From positions 1 through 39,738 of the forward strand of contig JAFTXM010000016.1 of NCBI GenBank assembly GCA_017465025.1: a stretch of 39,738 nt of DNA, written 5' to 3'. Under the pieces are notes generated by a model. That model was not told the DNA's origin, did not search any database, and saw only the letters and a program-made list of their open reading frames with translations. The position numbers and the translations under genes are program-made. Every line of letters begins with the position of its first letter. Position 1 is the first letter of the stretch. Source of the DNA: Oscillospiraceae bacterium. GTDB lineage: Bacteria; Bacillota; Clostridia; Oscillospirales; Oscillospiraceae. Below are positions 14,753-22,470 of the stretch, piece after piece.

Positions 14753-15622
14753 ATGCACTATATTGAGGCCAAGTCCATACTCTCATCCTCAAACGGCATG
14801 AATCTTTACAGGGGCTGTCAGCACGGCTGTATCTACTGCGACTCCCGAAGCCGCTGCTACGGCATGGAGCACGACTTTGAGGATATCGCCGTAAAGAAGA
14901 ACGCCCTCAGCCTCCTTGAAGATACGCTGCGCCGTAAGAGAAAGCCCTGCATGATAGGCACAGGCTCCATGAGCGACCCCTATATGCCCTTGGAGCGGAC
15001 TCTGCGCTATACAAGGGGCGCCCTTGAGCTTATCCATAAATACGGCTTTGGAGCCACTCTCATCACCAAGTCCGACGCTGTGCTTGATGACCTTGAGCTT
15101 TTAAGGCGGATAAATGAGGACACAAAGTGCGTGGTGCAGATGACTCTCACCACGGCAGATGACCAGCTCTGCCGCATTATCGAGCCTGCCGTCTGTCCCA
15201 CAAGCGCCCGCTTTGAAGCACTTTTGAAGCTCAAAGAGGCGGGCATACCCACTGTAGTATGGCTTTGCCCCATCCTGCCCTTTATAAACGATACAGTGGA
15301 GAATATAGAAACTATTCTGGAAATGTGCAGCAAAGCCCATGCCTATGGCATAATAAACTTCGGCATGGGTCTGACTCTCAGAGACGGCAACCGGGAATAT
15401 TTTTACTCAAAACTGGATAGGCATTTCCCCGGCCTGAAATCGCGCTATATCAGCACCTACGGCCTTGCCTACGAGCTGCCAAGCCCCAATGAGAAAGCGC
15501 TGTCCGCGTATTTCCACCGCCGCTGCGATGAGCTCGGCATAGTCCATGACAATGAGAGAATATTTGCGTATCTCAATGAATTTGAACGCAAAAGCAATAC
15601 TCAGATAAGTATGTTTGAATAA
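14753..15622 (+). CDS. SPL-like radical SAM protein (SplB/Rv2578c-type)
   Basis: A 289-residue protein. The radical SAM cluster motif C-x3-C-x2-C is in NLYRGCQHGCIYCDSR (~19-34), followed by GTGSMSDPYMPLE, TLITKSDAVLDDL, QMTLTTADD, EPAVCPTSARFE and LCPILPFIND. These features match the spore photoproduct lyase-like SPL family of proteins usually annotated only as radical SAM. The real spore photoproduct lyase carries an extra conserved Cys and is longer, so DNA repair cannot be claimed. It ends in ISMFE, a tail seen in this subgroup. A strong AAAGGAGGGG ribosome site precedes the ATG. It is a single gene with its own terminator. Confidence 0.85.
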   Translation: MHYIEAKSILSSSNGMNLYRGCQHGCIYCDSRSRCYGMEHDFEDIAVKKNALSLLEDTLRRKRKPCMIGTGSMSDPYMPLERTLRYTRGALELIHKYGFGATLITKSDAVLDDLELLRRINEDTKCVVQMTLTTADDQLCRIIEPAVCPTSARFEALLKLKEAGIPTVVWLCPILPFINDTVENIETILEMCSKAHAYGIINFGMGLTLRDGNREYFYSKLDRHFPGLKSRYISTYGLAYELPSPNEKALSAYFHRRCDELGIVHDNERIFAYLNEFERKSNTQISMFE

Positions 15623-15649
15623 TCCCGGAGGCCGAGAACCTCCGGGATT
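15621..15649. terminator. Bidirectional terminator, SPL-like / anti-sigma-like gene
   Basis: A perfect 11-bp stem (15621-15631 with 15639-15649) followed by TTGTT on the plus strand. The left arm overlaps the last bases of the SPL-like stop codon; the opposite gene ends at 15653. Confidence 0.88.
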
Positions 15650-15652
15650 TTG

Positions 15653-16240
15653 TTACCAGGGCAGATTATATTCCTCCTTGCCCTGCTCGAGCCACAGGCA
15701 CACCTCGCCCTCCGCGGTTTTCGTGTAGGCGATATTGTGGGCGTGACCGCCGCGCCAGCTGTCTTCGGATGTTCTGATAAACTCCGCATAGCCGTAGCTT
15801 TCAAGCTCTGCGGCGTTCAGACCCACTAAAATCAGATAGGTACAGCCCTCATCGTCCTCATAGGTATAGGAGTAGGTTTCACCCTTTGTGACGATGTCCG
15901 TAATATCCTCTTCCTCGCCGTTGGCGATAAAGTACATCCGCCCGTCCTCAATGCGCACAGGCTCACTTATGCCGTAATGTATGCTTTCTATTGTTTCTCC
16001 GATTTCGTTTTCATACTCGTGTACCTCTATATGCCCGTCCCAGCCCAGTAAGCGCTTGAGAGTATCGCCGCCCACGGCAAAGGCGCTGACTGTCAGCGCA
16101 AGAATCAGCGCAGCGCATACGCAAAGCGTGGCAAGTCTCTTTTTATAATTTGGTCTATGCTTCATTTCAGCCTCCAGATCAATTTTCACGGAGGCATGGA
16201 GCACGGAAAATGCCCTTTTGTAGCGTTCATGTTCATTCAT
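15653..16240 (-). CDS. Single-pass membrane protein, probable partner (anti-sigma) of the ECF sigma factor
   Basis: A 195-residue protein with ~33 cytoplasmic residues rich in charge (MNEHERYKRAFSVLHASVKI), one membrane segment at ~35-56 and an outside part of ~140 residues. The outside part holds many acidic and aromatic residues and GEEEDITDIVTKGETYSYTY. I recognise no enzyme motif. It overlaps the preceding ECF sigma gene by 8 bp, and the topology, a short inner N-terminus plus one helix and an outer sensor part, is that of many clostridial anti-sigma factors. A zinc-binding anti-sigma motif (H-x3-C-x2-C) is not present. The role is inferred from context and topology only. Confidence 0.6.
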   Translation of the reverse strand: MNEHERYKRAFSVLHASVKIDLEAEMKHRPNYKKRLATLCVCAALILALTVSAFAVGGDTLKRLLGWDGHIEVHEYENEIGETIESIHYGISEPVRIEDGRMYFIANGEEEDITDIVTKGETYSYTYEDDEGCTYLILVGLNAAELESYGYAEFIRTSEDSWRGGHAHNIAYTKTAEGEVCLWLEQGKEEYNLPW

Positions 16241-16715
16241 TTTCTGCCCTGTCCTCCTCCAAAATTTCTTTCAGCATGGCTCGTCCACGGCTTAAGCGCA
16301 CTTTTACATTGCTCTCGCTGATTGAAAGGAGCTTCGCAATCTCCTTCACCGGATAGTCCTCAAAATAGTATAGATGCAGCGCTATTCTGTATTTCTCCGG
16401 CAAGCCCATCACCGTTTCAAAAAGCTCTCTGTCCGCGCTGCACTCAAACTCAAGGCTGTCGGCGTAATCCTCCAATGGCACAGTTGCCCTGCGCCAGAGG
16501 GCGCGGCAGGCGTTTTTCGCCCTGTTGATGGTAACTCTCAAAAGCCATGCCTTTATGTGCTCCTCGCTTTCAAATTCCTTTTTGCTGCTGTGATAGGCTA
16601 TGAAGCTCTCCTGCACCACATCCTCCGCGTCCGGTGGGTTTTTGCATACGCTGAAGGCTGCGGCGAAGAGCCTGTCCTGATATTTTTCAACCAACGCCGC
16701 GCTGTCCATTCTCAT
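16233..16715 (-). CDS. ECF-type RNA polymerase sigma factor
   Basis: A 160-residue sigma-70 family protein. Region 2 spans about 8-75 (LVEKYQDRLFAAAFSVCKNP, DAEDVVQESFIAYH, IKAWLLRVTINRAKN), and region 4 about 105-155 (LPEKYRIALHLYYFEDYPVK, EIAKLLSISESNVKVRLSRG). It directs polymerase to stress or envelope promoters. It is followed with an 8-bp overlap by a membrane protein that is probably its anti-sigma. The upstream sequence carries a TGTAAC-N17-TGTATA box of the kind ECF factors use on their own genes, so autoregulation is likely. The ATG at 16715 has GAGG eight bases upstream. Confidence 0.92.
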   Translation of the reverse strand: MRMDSAALVEKYQDRLFAAAFSVCKNPPDAEDVVQESFIAYHSSKKEFESEEHIKAWLLRVTINRAKNACRALWRRATVPLEDYADSLEFECSADRELFETVMGLPEKYRIALHLYYFEDYPVKEIAKLLSISESNVKVRLSRGRAMLKEILEEDRAENE

Positions 16716-16757
16716 GAGCCATACCTCTTTATCCTGTCTGAAAGGCCTTTCACTTAA

Positions 16758-16786
16758 TATACACCTGACAAAACAAGAAGGTTACA
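16758..16786 (-). promoter_or_regulatory. Probable ECF-dependent autoregulated promoter
   Basis: On the minus strand TGTAAC (16786-16781), 17 bases, TGTATA (16763-16758). TGTAACC with a downstream GTATA box resembles Firmicutes ECF promoters rather than sigma-A. Its -35 overlaps the T-run of the upstream gene's terminator. Confidence 0.6.
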
Positions 16787-16814
16787 AAAACAGCGGCGGA
16801 ATTTTCCGCCGCTG
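16786..16814 (-). terminator. Terminator after the exported protein gene
   Basis: A perfect 10-bp stem (16791-16800 with 16805-16814) followed on the minus strand by TTTTTG, five bases after the stop of the 16820 gene. Confidence 0.85.
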
Positions 16815-16819
16815 ATTGT

Positions 16820-17638
16820 TTAGCCAAATTGTTCCAGAAGCTCCATGGTTTGGAGCAAATTCTCCATGAGTTCATCGCTGATCACAAAATCCCCCTCACC
16901 TGCTTCCCTGTTCGGGTCGGCTGTAGTGTCGATGCCCATATGGGGAGGATATGCGGTTTTTACATCGTCATAGCCCTGCGCTGTAAGCCACTCCTCAAAG
17001 CGGCCAAGCTCTCTCATAGCGCTGCTGTCGAAAGAAGCTTCTGAAAAGCTGATTCCTGATGCTGTCTGACTGTATTTCTCCAAATGCTCTTGAAGGCTCT
17101 TTTCTTCCTTAAGAGTGCCGGCAAGGCCATCAACATAGCGTATGGAGACCTGCTCCGGGTCAACACCCAAAAGGGGAAGAACCAAGATCGCTATACCGGC
17201 AAGGGCGGTGGGAAAAGTATTAAACAGCATATCTACCTGTGTCAGCTGGCCGGTAGTGGTAATAAGGAAGGAACTGAAGTCCTCGGCTACCTCAACCCTG
17301 ACAGGCGCTTCCCCCAATTGAAGGTCTACCATATGCTCTATCCAGAGTCTGCCCGTCTCCTGCCATGCCTCGTGAGTTGCCTTGTCCAGCTTGTAAGTTA
17401 CAGAGCCGTCCTCATTTTCAGTACAGAGGGATGATATCCACTCCCCGAAAGCTGCTGCGTCAACCTCATTTTCCATGTCATATTCTGCGGGGACGGGAAC
17501 AGTGATGGCGTGGGTGCCGTTATACCATTGGGGAAAAACGTGCTCATAAAGCTCCTCAGTCTCTGCGGCAAGGCAGCAGGGGGCAAGGGAGATAAGCATA
17601 GCAAGTGCGATTATAAGGGCGGATAATCTCTTTTTCAT
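16820..17638 (-). CDS. Exported protein of unknown function
   Basis: A 272-residue protein with a clear signal peptide, MKKRLSALIIALAMLISLAP then CCLAA, and likely cleavage before ETEE. The mature part is acidic, and a hydrophobic stretch (FPTALAGIAILVLPLLGV, ~145-162) may be a buried helix or a short membrane segment. I recognise no family or catalytic motif. It is a single gene with its own promoter (17665-17694), a GGAGG ribosome site and a terminator, immediately upstream of the ECF sigma operon, so an envelope role is possible but not shown. Confidence 0.75.
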   Translation of the reverse strand: MKKRLSALIIALAMLISLAPCCLAAETEELYEHVFPQWYNGTHAITVPVPAEYDMENEVDAAAFGEWISSLCTENEDGSVTYKLDKATHEAWQETGRLWIEHMVDLQLGEAPVRVEVAEDFSSFLITTTGQLTQVDMLFNTFPTALAGIAILVLPLLGVDPEQVSIRYVDGLAGTLKEEKSLQEHLEKYSQTASGISFSEASFDSSAMRELGRFEEWLTAQGYDDVKTAYPPHMGIDTTADPNREAGEGDFVISDELMENLLQTMELLEQFG

Positions 17639-17664
17639 GATGACCTCCGATACTGTTTTATGTG

Positions 17665-17694
17665 ATTATATAACATATATGGACGAAAAATCAA
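17665..17694 (-). promoter_or_regulatory. Promoter of the exported protein gene
   Basis: On the minus strand TTGATT (17694-17689), 18 bases, TATAAT (17670-17665). Confidence 0.7.
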
Positions 17695-17707
17695 CACACT
17701 GTGCTCA

Positions 17708-18415
17708 TTACGTGTCCAGCTTCCAGCCATGATCCCCGTGGTATATCATAAGTCTTGTCATGCCGCCGTCCACGCAGATATTCTCGCCTGTGATAAAGCC
17801 CGCCCTGTCAGATGCCAGAAACAGTGCGAGAGCCGCTATATCATCGGGATTGCCCACCCTGCCGACCGGCTGCTGCACAGCGTCCGGCCCTTCGTAGAGG
17901 GTGTAGGCCGTGTCTATCCAGCCGGGGGAGATGGAGTTTACCCGCACCTTTCCCGCAAGGCTCACAGCCAGCGCGTGGGTCAGGGCTGATATGCCGCCCT
18001 TTGCGGCGGTGTAGCTTTCGGTCTGGGGCTGGCTCATCCTGTCCCGGGAGGAGGATATATTGATGATGGACGCGCCCTCTGCAAAATAGTCCTTAAAAAG
18101 CTTTGCAAGATAGAAGGGCGCGGTCACGCCCACACTCAGCGCGTACTGAAACTCCTCAAAGCTGCAAGTGTCAATGCCCCGCATGATGGGAAGGGCGTTG
18201 TTTACAAGCACATCCACCCTGCCGTATTTTTCGATGACCTTTGCGGCGAAGGCTTCAAGATTGGCCTTATCTGCAATGTCACCCACAAAAAAGCCGTTTT
18301 CCAGAATGTCTATCACGCAGACCTTTGCGCCTTCTTTTTCAAAATGCTCGCATATGGCCTTGCCTATGCCCCTTGCGCCGCCTGTGACCACGACCACTTT
18401 ATTTTCAAATTCCAT
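17708..18415 (-). CDS. Short-chain dehydrogenase/reductase (SDR), FabG-like
   Basis: A 235-residue classical SDR. It has the nucleotide site TGGARGIG (11-18), NNA (72-74), the catalytic Ser in the SSS segment (~122), Y135 and K139 (YTAAK), then SISPGWIDTA and a C-terminal GENICVDGG. It reduces or oxidises a carbonyl/alcohol with NAD(P)H. The acidic D36 region (VIDIL) at the end of beta strand 2 favours NAD(H). It is closest in pattern to 3-oxoacyl-ACP reductase-like oxidoreductases, but the substrate cannot be read from the sequence and no fab genes lie nearby. It is a single gene with its own promoter and ribosome site AAGGAG. Confidence 0.9.
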   Translation of the reverse strand: MEFENKVVVVTGGARGIGKAICEHFEKEGAKVCVIDILENGFFVGDIADKANLEAFAAKVIEKYGRVDVLVNNALPIMRGIDTCSFEEFQYALSVGVTAPFYLAKLFKDYFAEGASIINISSSRDRMSQPQTESYTAAKGGISALTHALAVSLAGKVRVNSISPGWIDTAYTLYEGPDAVQQPVGRVGNPDDIAALALFLASDRAGFITGENICVDGGMTRLMIYHGDHGWKLDT

Positions 18416-18442
18416 GCTGCTTCTCCTTGATGTTTTTTTCTT

Positions 18443-18471
18443 ATTCTATAACAGCAAACTCCATATAACAA
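18443..18471 (-). promoter_or_regulatory. Promoter of the SDR gene
   Basis: On the minus strand TTGTTA (18471-18466), 17 bases, TAGAAT (18448-18443). Confidence 0.6.
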
Positions 18472-18474
18472 GAA

Positions 18475-18502
18475 AAAAAGCAGCGTTTAACCGCTGCTTT
18501 TT
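18475..18502 (-). terminator. Terminator after the first degV gene
   Basis: An 11-bp stem (18475-18485 with 18492-18502) running into a T-run on the minus strand, just after the stop codon at 18508. Confidence 0.85.
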
Positions 18503-18507
18503 GAATT

Positions 18508-19395
18508 TTACTCTGTCCGTTCCTTGCCCCAGAAGAAGAGGGCCACAGTGCCCGGGCCGGTGTGAGCGCCGATGGTGGTGCCCACGGAATTGATCTCCAC
18601 CTTGCCGTTGAGCTTGGGGAAGCGAGCCTCTATCATATCCGCAACCTGTCTTGCGTCCTCATAGCAGGCGGACTGGGAGATATAGCACTTGCCGGAATAG
18701 TCAAGGCCGCCGTCGGCAAACTGCTCCATACGTGCGACTATCTCATTGATAACCTTTTTCTTTGTGCGGACCTTTGCCCTGGGGATGAGCCTGCCCTGAT
18801 TGTCCATGTTCAGCAGGGGGCAAATCTCCAGAAGCCCGCCGAACACGGCTGCGGTCTTGGATATTCTGCCGCCGCGCACATAGGCGGAAAGGTCAGTGGA
18901 GAAAAACCAGTGGTGGTCACGCAGTCTGTTTTCCTCGGCCCAGTTCACAAGCTCCTCAGCGCTCATGCCCTCATCCCGCCGGTCAGCCAGAGCGTCCATC
19001 AGAAGGCCGAAGCCGGAGGATGCACCAAGGGAATCAACTATGTATATATTGCAGTCGGGATAGCGCTCTTTGATAATGAGGGCGGCGTTTCTTGCGGAGT
19101 TTATAGTGCCGGAGATACCTGAGCTGAGACAAACGTGCACGATGTCCTTGCCCTCTTCGGCAAAGCTGGAAAAATAATCCACGTACTCGGAAATGTTCAC
19201 CTGAGAGGTACGGGTATCTGCGCCCTCGCTCATTCTGGCATAGAATTCATCAAAGGGGATGGTCTCGCCCAGATCATCCGGGTATTCCACGCCGTCAAGG
19301 GCATAGTGGAAGCAGATGTAGTTTATACTGCGGGCGAGAAAATGCTCTTTTGTAAGGTCTGCGGTAGAGCAGCAGCTGAGAATATAATCTTTCAT
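18508..19395 (-). CDS. DegV family fatty-acid-binding protein (copy 1)
   Basis: A 295-residue DegV-fold protein. It has the family start (YILSCCSTADLT), a TSQVNISEYVDYF segment binding the carboxyl end of the lipid, CLSSGISGT (~93), VDSLGASSGFG, the YVRGGRISKTAA loop and a C-terminal HTGPGTVALFFWG. Some family members (FakB) present fatty acids to the kinase FakA; others have no known role. No fakA is nearby. A second DegV gene lies at 31647 in this window and differs in many positions. It is a single gene with its own promoter and terminator. Confidence 0.92.
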   Translation of the reverse strand: MKDYILSCCSTADLTKEHFLARSINYICFHYALDGVEYPDDLGETIPFDEFYARMSEGADTRTSQVNISEYVDYFSSFAEEGKDIVHVCLSSGISGTINSARNAALIIKERYPDCNIYIVDSLGASSGFGLLMDALADRRDEGMSAEELVNWAEENRLRDHHWFFSTDLSAYVRGGRISKTAAVFGGLLEICPLLNMDNQGRLIPRAKVRTKKKVINEIVARMEQFADGGLDYSGKCYISQSACYEDARQVADMIEARFPKLNGKVEINSVGTTIGAHTGPGTVALFFWGKERTE

Positions 19396-19423
19396 GATTT
19401 CGGCTCCTTTTCTTTATGCCCCA

Positions 19424-19452
19424 ATTTTATCATCTGCGGTTTTGAAGCACAA
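19424..19452 (-). promoter_or_regulatory. Promoter of the first degV gene
   Basis: On the minus strand TTGTGC (19452-19447), 17 bases, TAAAAT (19429-19424), with an extended TGA before the -10 box. Confidence 0.6.
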
Positions 19453-19474
19453 TGAATTTGCTCTTTTTTGCTCT

Positions 19475-19530
19475 CTACGATTTGGAGAAAAGAGATAGAG
19501 TGGGCTGTAAACCCACTCTACTAATCGTAG
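19475..19530. repeat. Nested inverted repeat downstream of the XRE gene
   Basis: The outer arms CTACGATT (19475-19482) and AATCGTAG (19523-19530) enclose inner arms of 9 bp (19496-19504 with 19512-19520). The inner hairpin followed by a T-rich stretch on the minus strand could end transcription of the XRE gene at 19564; the outer arms add a second stem. Confidence 0.6.
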
Positions 19531-19563
19531 AATATGCCTTTGAAGTTATGAGTTTATCGTATT

Positions 19564-20157
19564 TCAGCCATTTTCCCGAAGATGAAAGGAGAGAAAGACG
19601 ATAAGCTCTGCCGGTATGGTCAGAATGAGCAGCTGCCACCATCTCATATCCGGAATAACTGCAAATATAAGGAGCAAAATGGAAAAAACCAGCGCAGAAA
19701 TACACCAGCTCAGGTATCGCCTGCGTCTGAATACCGACAGCAGCACAGTCAGCACCACTATGGAGGCGGGCAGAGCCACAAGGAAAATCTCCCACCAGAT
19801 TATACCGAATATCCACAAAGCCACAAAGGCGGTGAGAAAGCCTGTCCATACGGAGATTACGGCCAGCAGGATTATCTTCCACTCGCTGTAGCGGGGCTTT
19901 TTCATCTGCTCATCTTCTTCAATGGGCGCTTCCCATTTATCGTGAGAGGAGAGCAGATAATCCACACTTACATCGAAAAGGGCTGCAATCTGCGTGAGCA
20001 CATAGGCGTCGGGTATAGCCTCTCCCCGCTCCCATTTGGAAATGGTCTTGTCGGAGTAGTTGAGCTTTGCGCCCAGTTCCGCCTGAGTCAGGTGGGCTTC
20101 AGTGCGAAGTCTTATTATATTGCTGGCTGAGACCAGTTTAAGTTCGGATAGTTCCAA
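19564..20157 (-). CDS. XRE-family regulator with a membrane domain
   Basis: A 197-residue protein. Residues ~10-65 are a Cro/CI-type helix-turn-helix (IIRLRTEAHLTQAELGAKLN, then YSDKTISKWERGEAIPD and the tail VSVDYLL). After a short charged linker (~70-90) there are about four membrane helices from W93 on. This HTH-plus-membrane layout is common in Firmicutes regulators thought to sense membrane or envelope state; the target genes are unknown. It is a single gene, possibly ending at the nested palindrome downstream. Confidence 0.88.
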   Translation of the reverse strand: MELSELKLVSASNIIRLRTEAHLTQAELGAKLNYSDKTISKWERGEAIPDAYVLTQIAALFDVSVDYLLSSHDKWEAPIEEDEQMKKPRYSEWKIILLAVISVWTGFLTAFVALWIFGIIWWEIFLVALPASIVVLTVLLSVFRRRRYLSWCISALVFSILLLIFAVIPDMRWWQLLILTIPAELIVFLSFHLRENG

Positions 20158-20261
20158 TTTCTGCTCCTTGCACTGCGCATGATAAAGAGTGCCAGTTTCG
20201 TTTTTATGAAAGATATTTTAAAATTTTTAAGCTATCAAGTCAAGAACAAGAGTGTAAAGAA

Positions 20262-20289
20262 AAGTCCGCCGTGTGAAAACGGCGGACTT
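20262..20289 (-). terminator. Terminator of the murI-ywiB-argS operon
   Basis: A perfect 10-bp stem (20262-20271 with 20280-20289), followed on the minus strand by TTTCTTT, just after the argS stop. Confidence 0.9.
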
Positions 20290-20294
20290 GAACA

Positions 20295-22034
20295 TCACAT
20301 TTTCTCCGGTGAGGAAACGCCGATAACGGCCAGAGACAGGGCGATGACACGGCGCACGCAGTCAGCCAGCAGCAGCCTTGCCTCCAGAAGCTCCTTTTCC
20401 GCGCCTCTGATGTGGCAGACGGTGTAGAACTTGTGGAAACGGGCGGCAAGCTCGGTGACATACTTGTTGATGCGGCTGGGATCGTAATCCCTTGCGGCGA
20501 GGGTGATCTCCTCCGGCAGGGCGGCCAGCTGCTTTATAAGCTCCCGCTCAGCCTCGGTGGAGAGCAGGGCGGCGTTGGCGCTTTCGGGTACGCTGTGACC
20601 CTCGGCGGCGAGAGCCGACAGCATGGTGCAGATGCGGGCGTGGGCGTACTGGACATAGTACACGGGGTTTTCGCTGTCCTGACGCTTGGCAAGCTCCAGA
20701 TCAAACACCACAGGGGATTCGGGGCGGGAGTTGAAGAAGTAGCGGGCAGCGTCCACGCTTATCTCGTCCAGAAGGTCGGTAAGGGAGATGGCCTTGCCGG
20801 TACGCTTGGACATACGCACCTCTTCGCCGTTGCTCATGAGCTTTACAAGCTGCATCAGAACGATGTCCAGCCTGTTCTCGCCGTCCAGACCCAGTGCATC
20901 CATAGCGCCCTTCAGACGGGCCACATGGCCGTGGTGGTCAGCGCCCCATACGTTTATCACCTTGTCAAAGCCGCGGTCGGCAAACTTGTTGCGGTGGTAG
21001 GCGATGTCGGCGGCAAAGTAGGTGTAAAAACCGTTGGCGCGGCGCAAAACATCGTCCTTAAGCTCAAGCTTGTCTATATCCTCCTGACTTTTACCGGCGG
21101 CAAGGAGCTTCTCGGCGAGAATCTGGGAGGTCTTGAGCCAGAGCGCACCGTCCTTTTCGTAGATGTAGCCGCGCTTATCAAGCTCCGCCACGGAGTCGGC
21201 CACAGAGCCGCTGTCGTGGAGGGTGGACTCGAAAAACCAGGTGTCGTACTCTATGCCGTAGCGGCGCAGGTCCGACTGCATCTTGGGGATGTTGTTCTCA
21301 AGACCAAAGCGGGCCATGACGGCGTGACGCTCGGCGATATCGGTGTTGAGGTAAGCTTCGCCGTGCTTGTCATAAAACTTCTTTGCCAGAGCCTTTATGT
21401 CGTCGCCGTGGTAGCCGTCCTCAGGGAACTCCACCTTGTCCTCGCCCAGAATGAGCTGCTGGTAGCGGCTGTCGATGGACTGGGCAAACTTTTCTATCTG
21501 GTTGCCTGCGTCATTTACGTAAAACTCACGGGACACTTCGTAGCCGGCCCTGTCCAGTACGCTGGCGAGGGCATCGCCCAGCACGCCGCCTCTGGCATTG
21601 CCCATATGCATGGGGCCTGTGGGGTTGGCGGAAACAAACTCCACCATGACCTTTTTGCCCTGACCCACGCTTACTCTGCCGTAATCTGCGCCTTCATCGC
21701 ATACATTGTCCAGCACGTCACCGTACCAGCCGGAGCCTAAGCGGAAGTTAATAAAGCCGGGGCCGGCGCACTCCACAGAGTCAAACCAGCTGCCCTCAAG
21801 CTCCATATTGGCAACGAGGGTCTCTGCGATCTTTCTGGGGGCCATGCGCAGCGCTCTTGCGCCGGTCATGGCGTGGTTTGCGGCATAGTCGCCGTTGGCT
21901 GTGTCCTTGGGTATCTCCACAAGACCGGAGAGCACAGCACCCTCGGGCAGCTGTCCTGCGGCAGCAGCCTTGGCGTATGCGGCGTTTATAATATCATTTA
22001 TGCTGTCTTTCGCTTTCTGAATGAGATTAGCCAT
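20295..22034 (-). CDS. argS: Arginyl-tRNA synthetase
   Basis: Class I tRNA synthetase charging tRNA-Arg, 579 residues. It has the N-terminal Arg-specific tRNA-binding domain (~1-115), the class I HIGH motif as HMGN in FVSANPTGPMHMGNARGG (~135), the KMSKS-equivalent MSKRTGKAISL (~385), and the C-terminal DALR anticodon-binding domain. The ATG at 22034 is preferred to the TTG two codons upstream. It overlaps the ywiB-like stop by 8 bp and is last in the murI-ywiB-argS operon; ywiB-argS adjacency is the same as in Bacillus subtilis. Confidence 0.98.
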   Translation of the reverse strand: MANLIQKAKDSINDIINAAYAKAAAAGQLPEGAVLSGLVEIPKDTANGDYAANHAMTGARALRMAPRKIAETLVANMELEGSWFDSVECAGPGFINFRLGSGWYGDVLDNVCDEGADYGRVSVGQGKKVMVEFVSANPTGPMHMGNARGGVLGDALASVLDRAGYEVSREFYVNDAGNQIEKFAQSIDSRYQQLILGEDKVEFPEDGYHGDDIKALAKKFYDKHGEAYLNTDIAERHAVMARFGLENNIPKMQSDLRRYGIEYDTWFFESTLHDSGSVADSVAELDKRGYIYEKDGALWLKTSQILAEKLLAAGKSQEDIDKLELKDDVLRRANGFYTYFAADIAYHRNKFADRGFDKVINVWGADHHGHVARLKGAMDALGLDGENRLDIVLMQLVKLMSNGEEVRMSKRTGKAISLTDLLDEISVDAARYFFNSRPESPVVFDLELAKRQDSENPVYYVQYAHARICTMLSALAAEGHSVPESANAALLSTEAERELIKQLAALPEEITLAARDYDPSRINKYVTELAARFHKFYTVCHIRGAEKELLEARLLLADCVRRVIALSLAVIGVSSPEKM

Positions 22035-22470
22035 TTGCAAAGATACCTTCCTGTTCTTTTATCTTCAGATATATTCTGTTTCTGGATACCATTTCGTGTT
22101 CCATGTCCATCACATAGTCCACTTCCATACTTCCGCCGCTTTCGTTGAAATCGTGGCGGATCTTCCTTGTGCTGATGCCGAGGGTAGCTGTACCGTAAGG
22201 GGTGGAGTAGAGAAAGGAATTTTTCTCGCCCTCCCTGAATATCATGCGGCTGCTGATAAGCCCGTCACGGTCAATGATTATCTCATCGGGGCGCACTATA
22301 ACGCTGGTGCGTGTGCCCTCCATGCCGGTCACCTCAGTCTCCATATAGCTGAAGCAGGACATATCCCCGTCCTTGTAAAAGTAGCCGTCAGTGCAGAAAT
22401 CTATAGTGTCGGCCCCGTCGGTGTCGTAGCCGTGGACACTGTGCATGGAAATTACAACGTCTTTCATCAT
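22027..22470 (-). CDS. ywiB: DUF1934 (YwiB-like) beta-barrel protein
   Basis: A 147-residue protein, alternating and rich in beta-strand patterns, with no signal peptide. Features are a start like VVISMHSVHGYD, IDFCTDGYFY, SYMETEVTGMEGT and a C-terminal TLGISTRKI then MEVDYVMDMEHE. These match DUF1934/YwiB, a small calycin-like barrel whose role is unknown and which sits before argS in several Firmicutes. Start and stop overlap murI (4 bp) and argS (8 bp), showing tight coupling. Confidence 0.85.
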   Translation of the reverse strand: MMKDVVISMHSVHGYDTDGADTIDFCTDGYFYKDGDMSCFSYMETEVTGMEGTRTSVIVRPDEIIIDRDGLISSRMIFREGEKNSFLYSTPYGTATLGISTRKIRHDFNESGGSMEVDYVMDMEHEMVSRNRIYLKIKEQEGIFANG

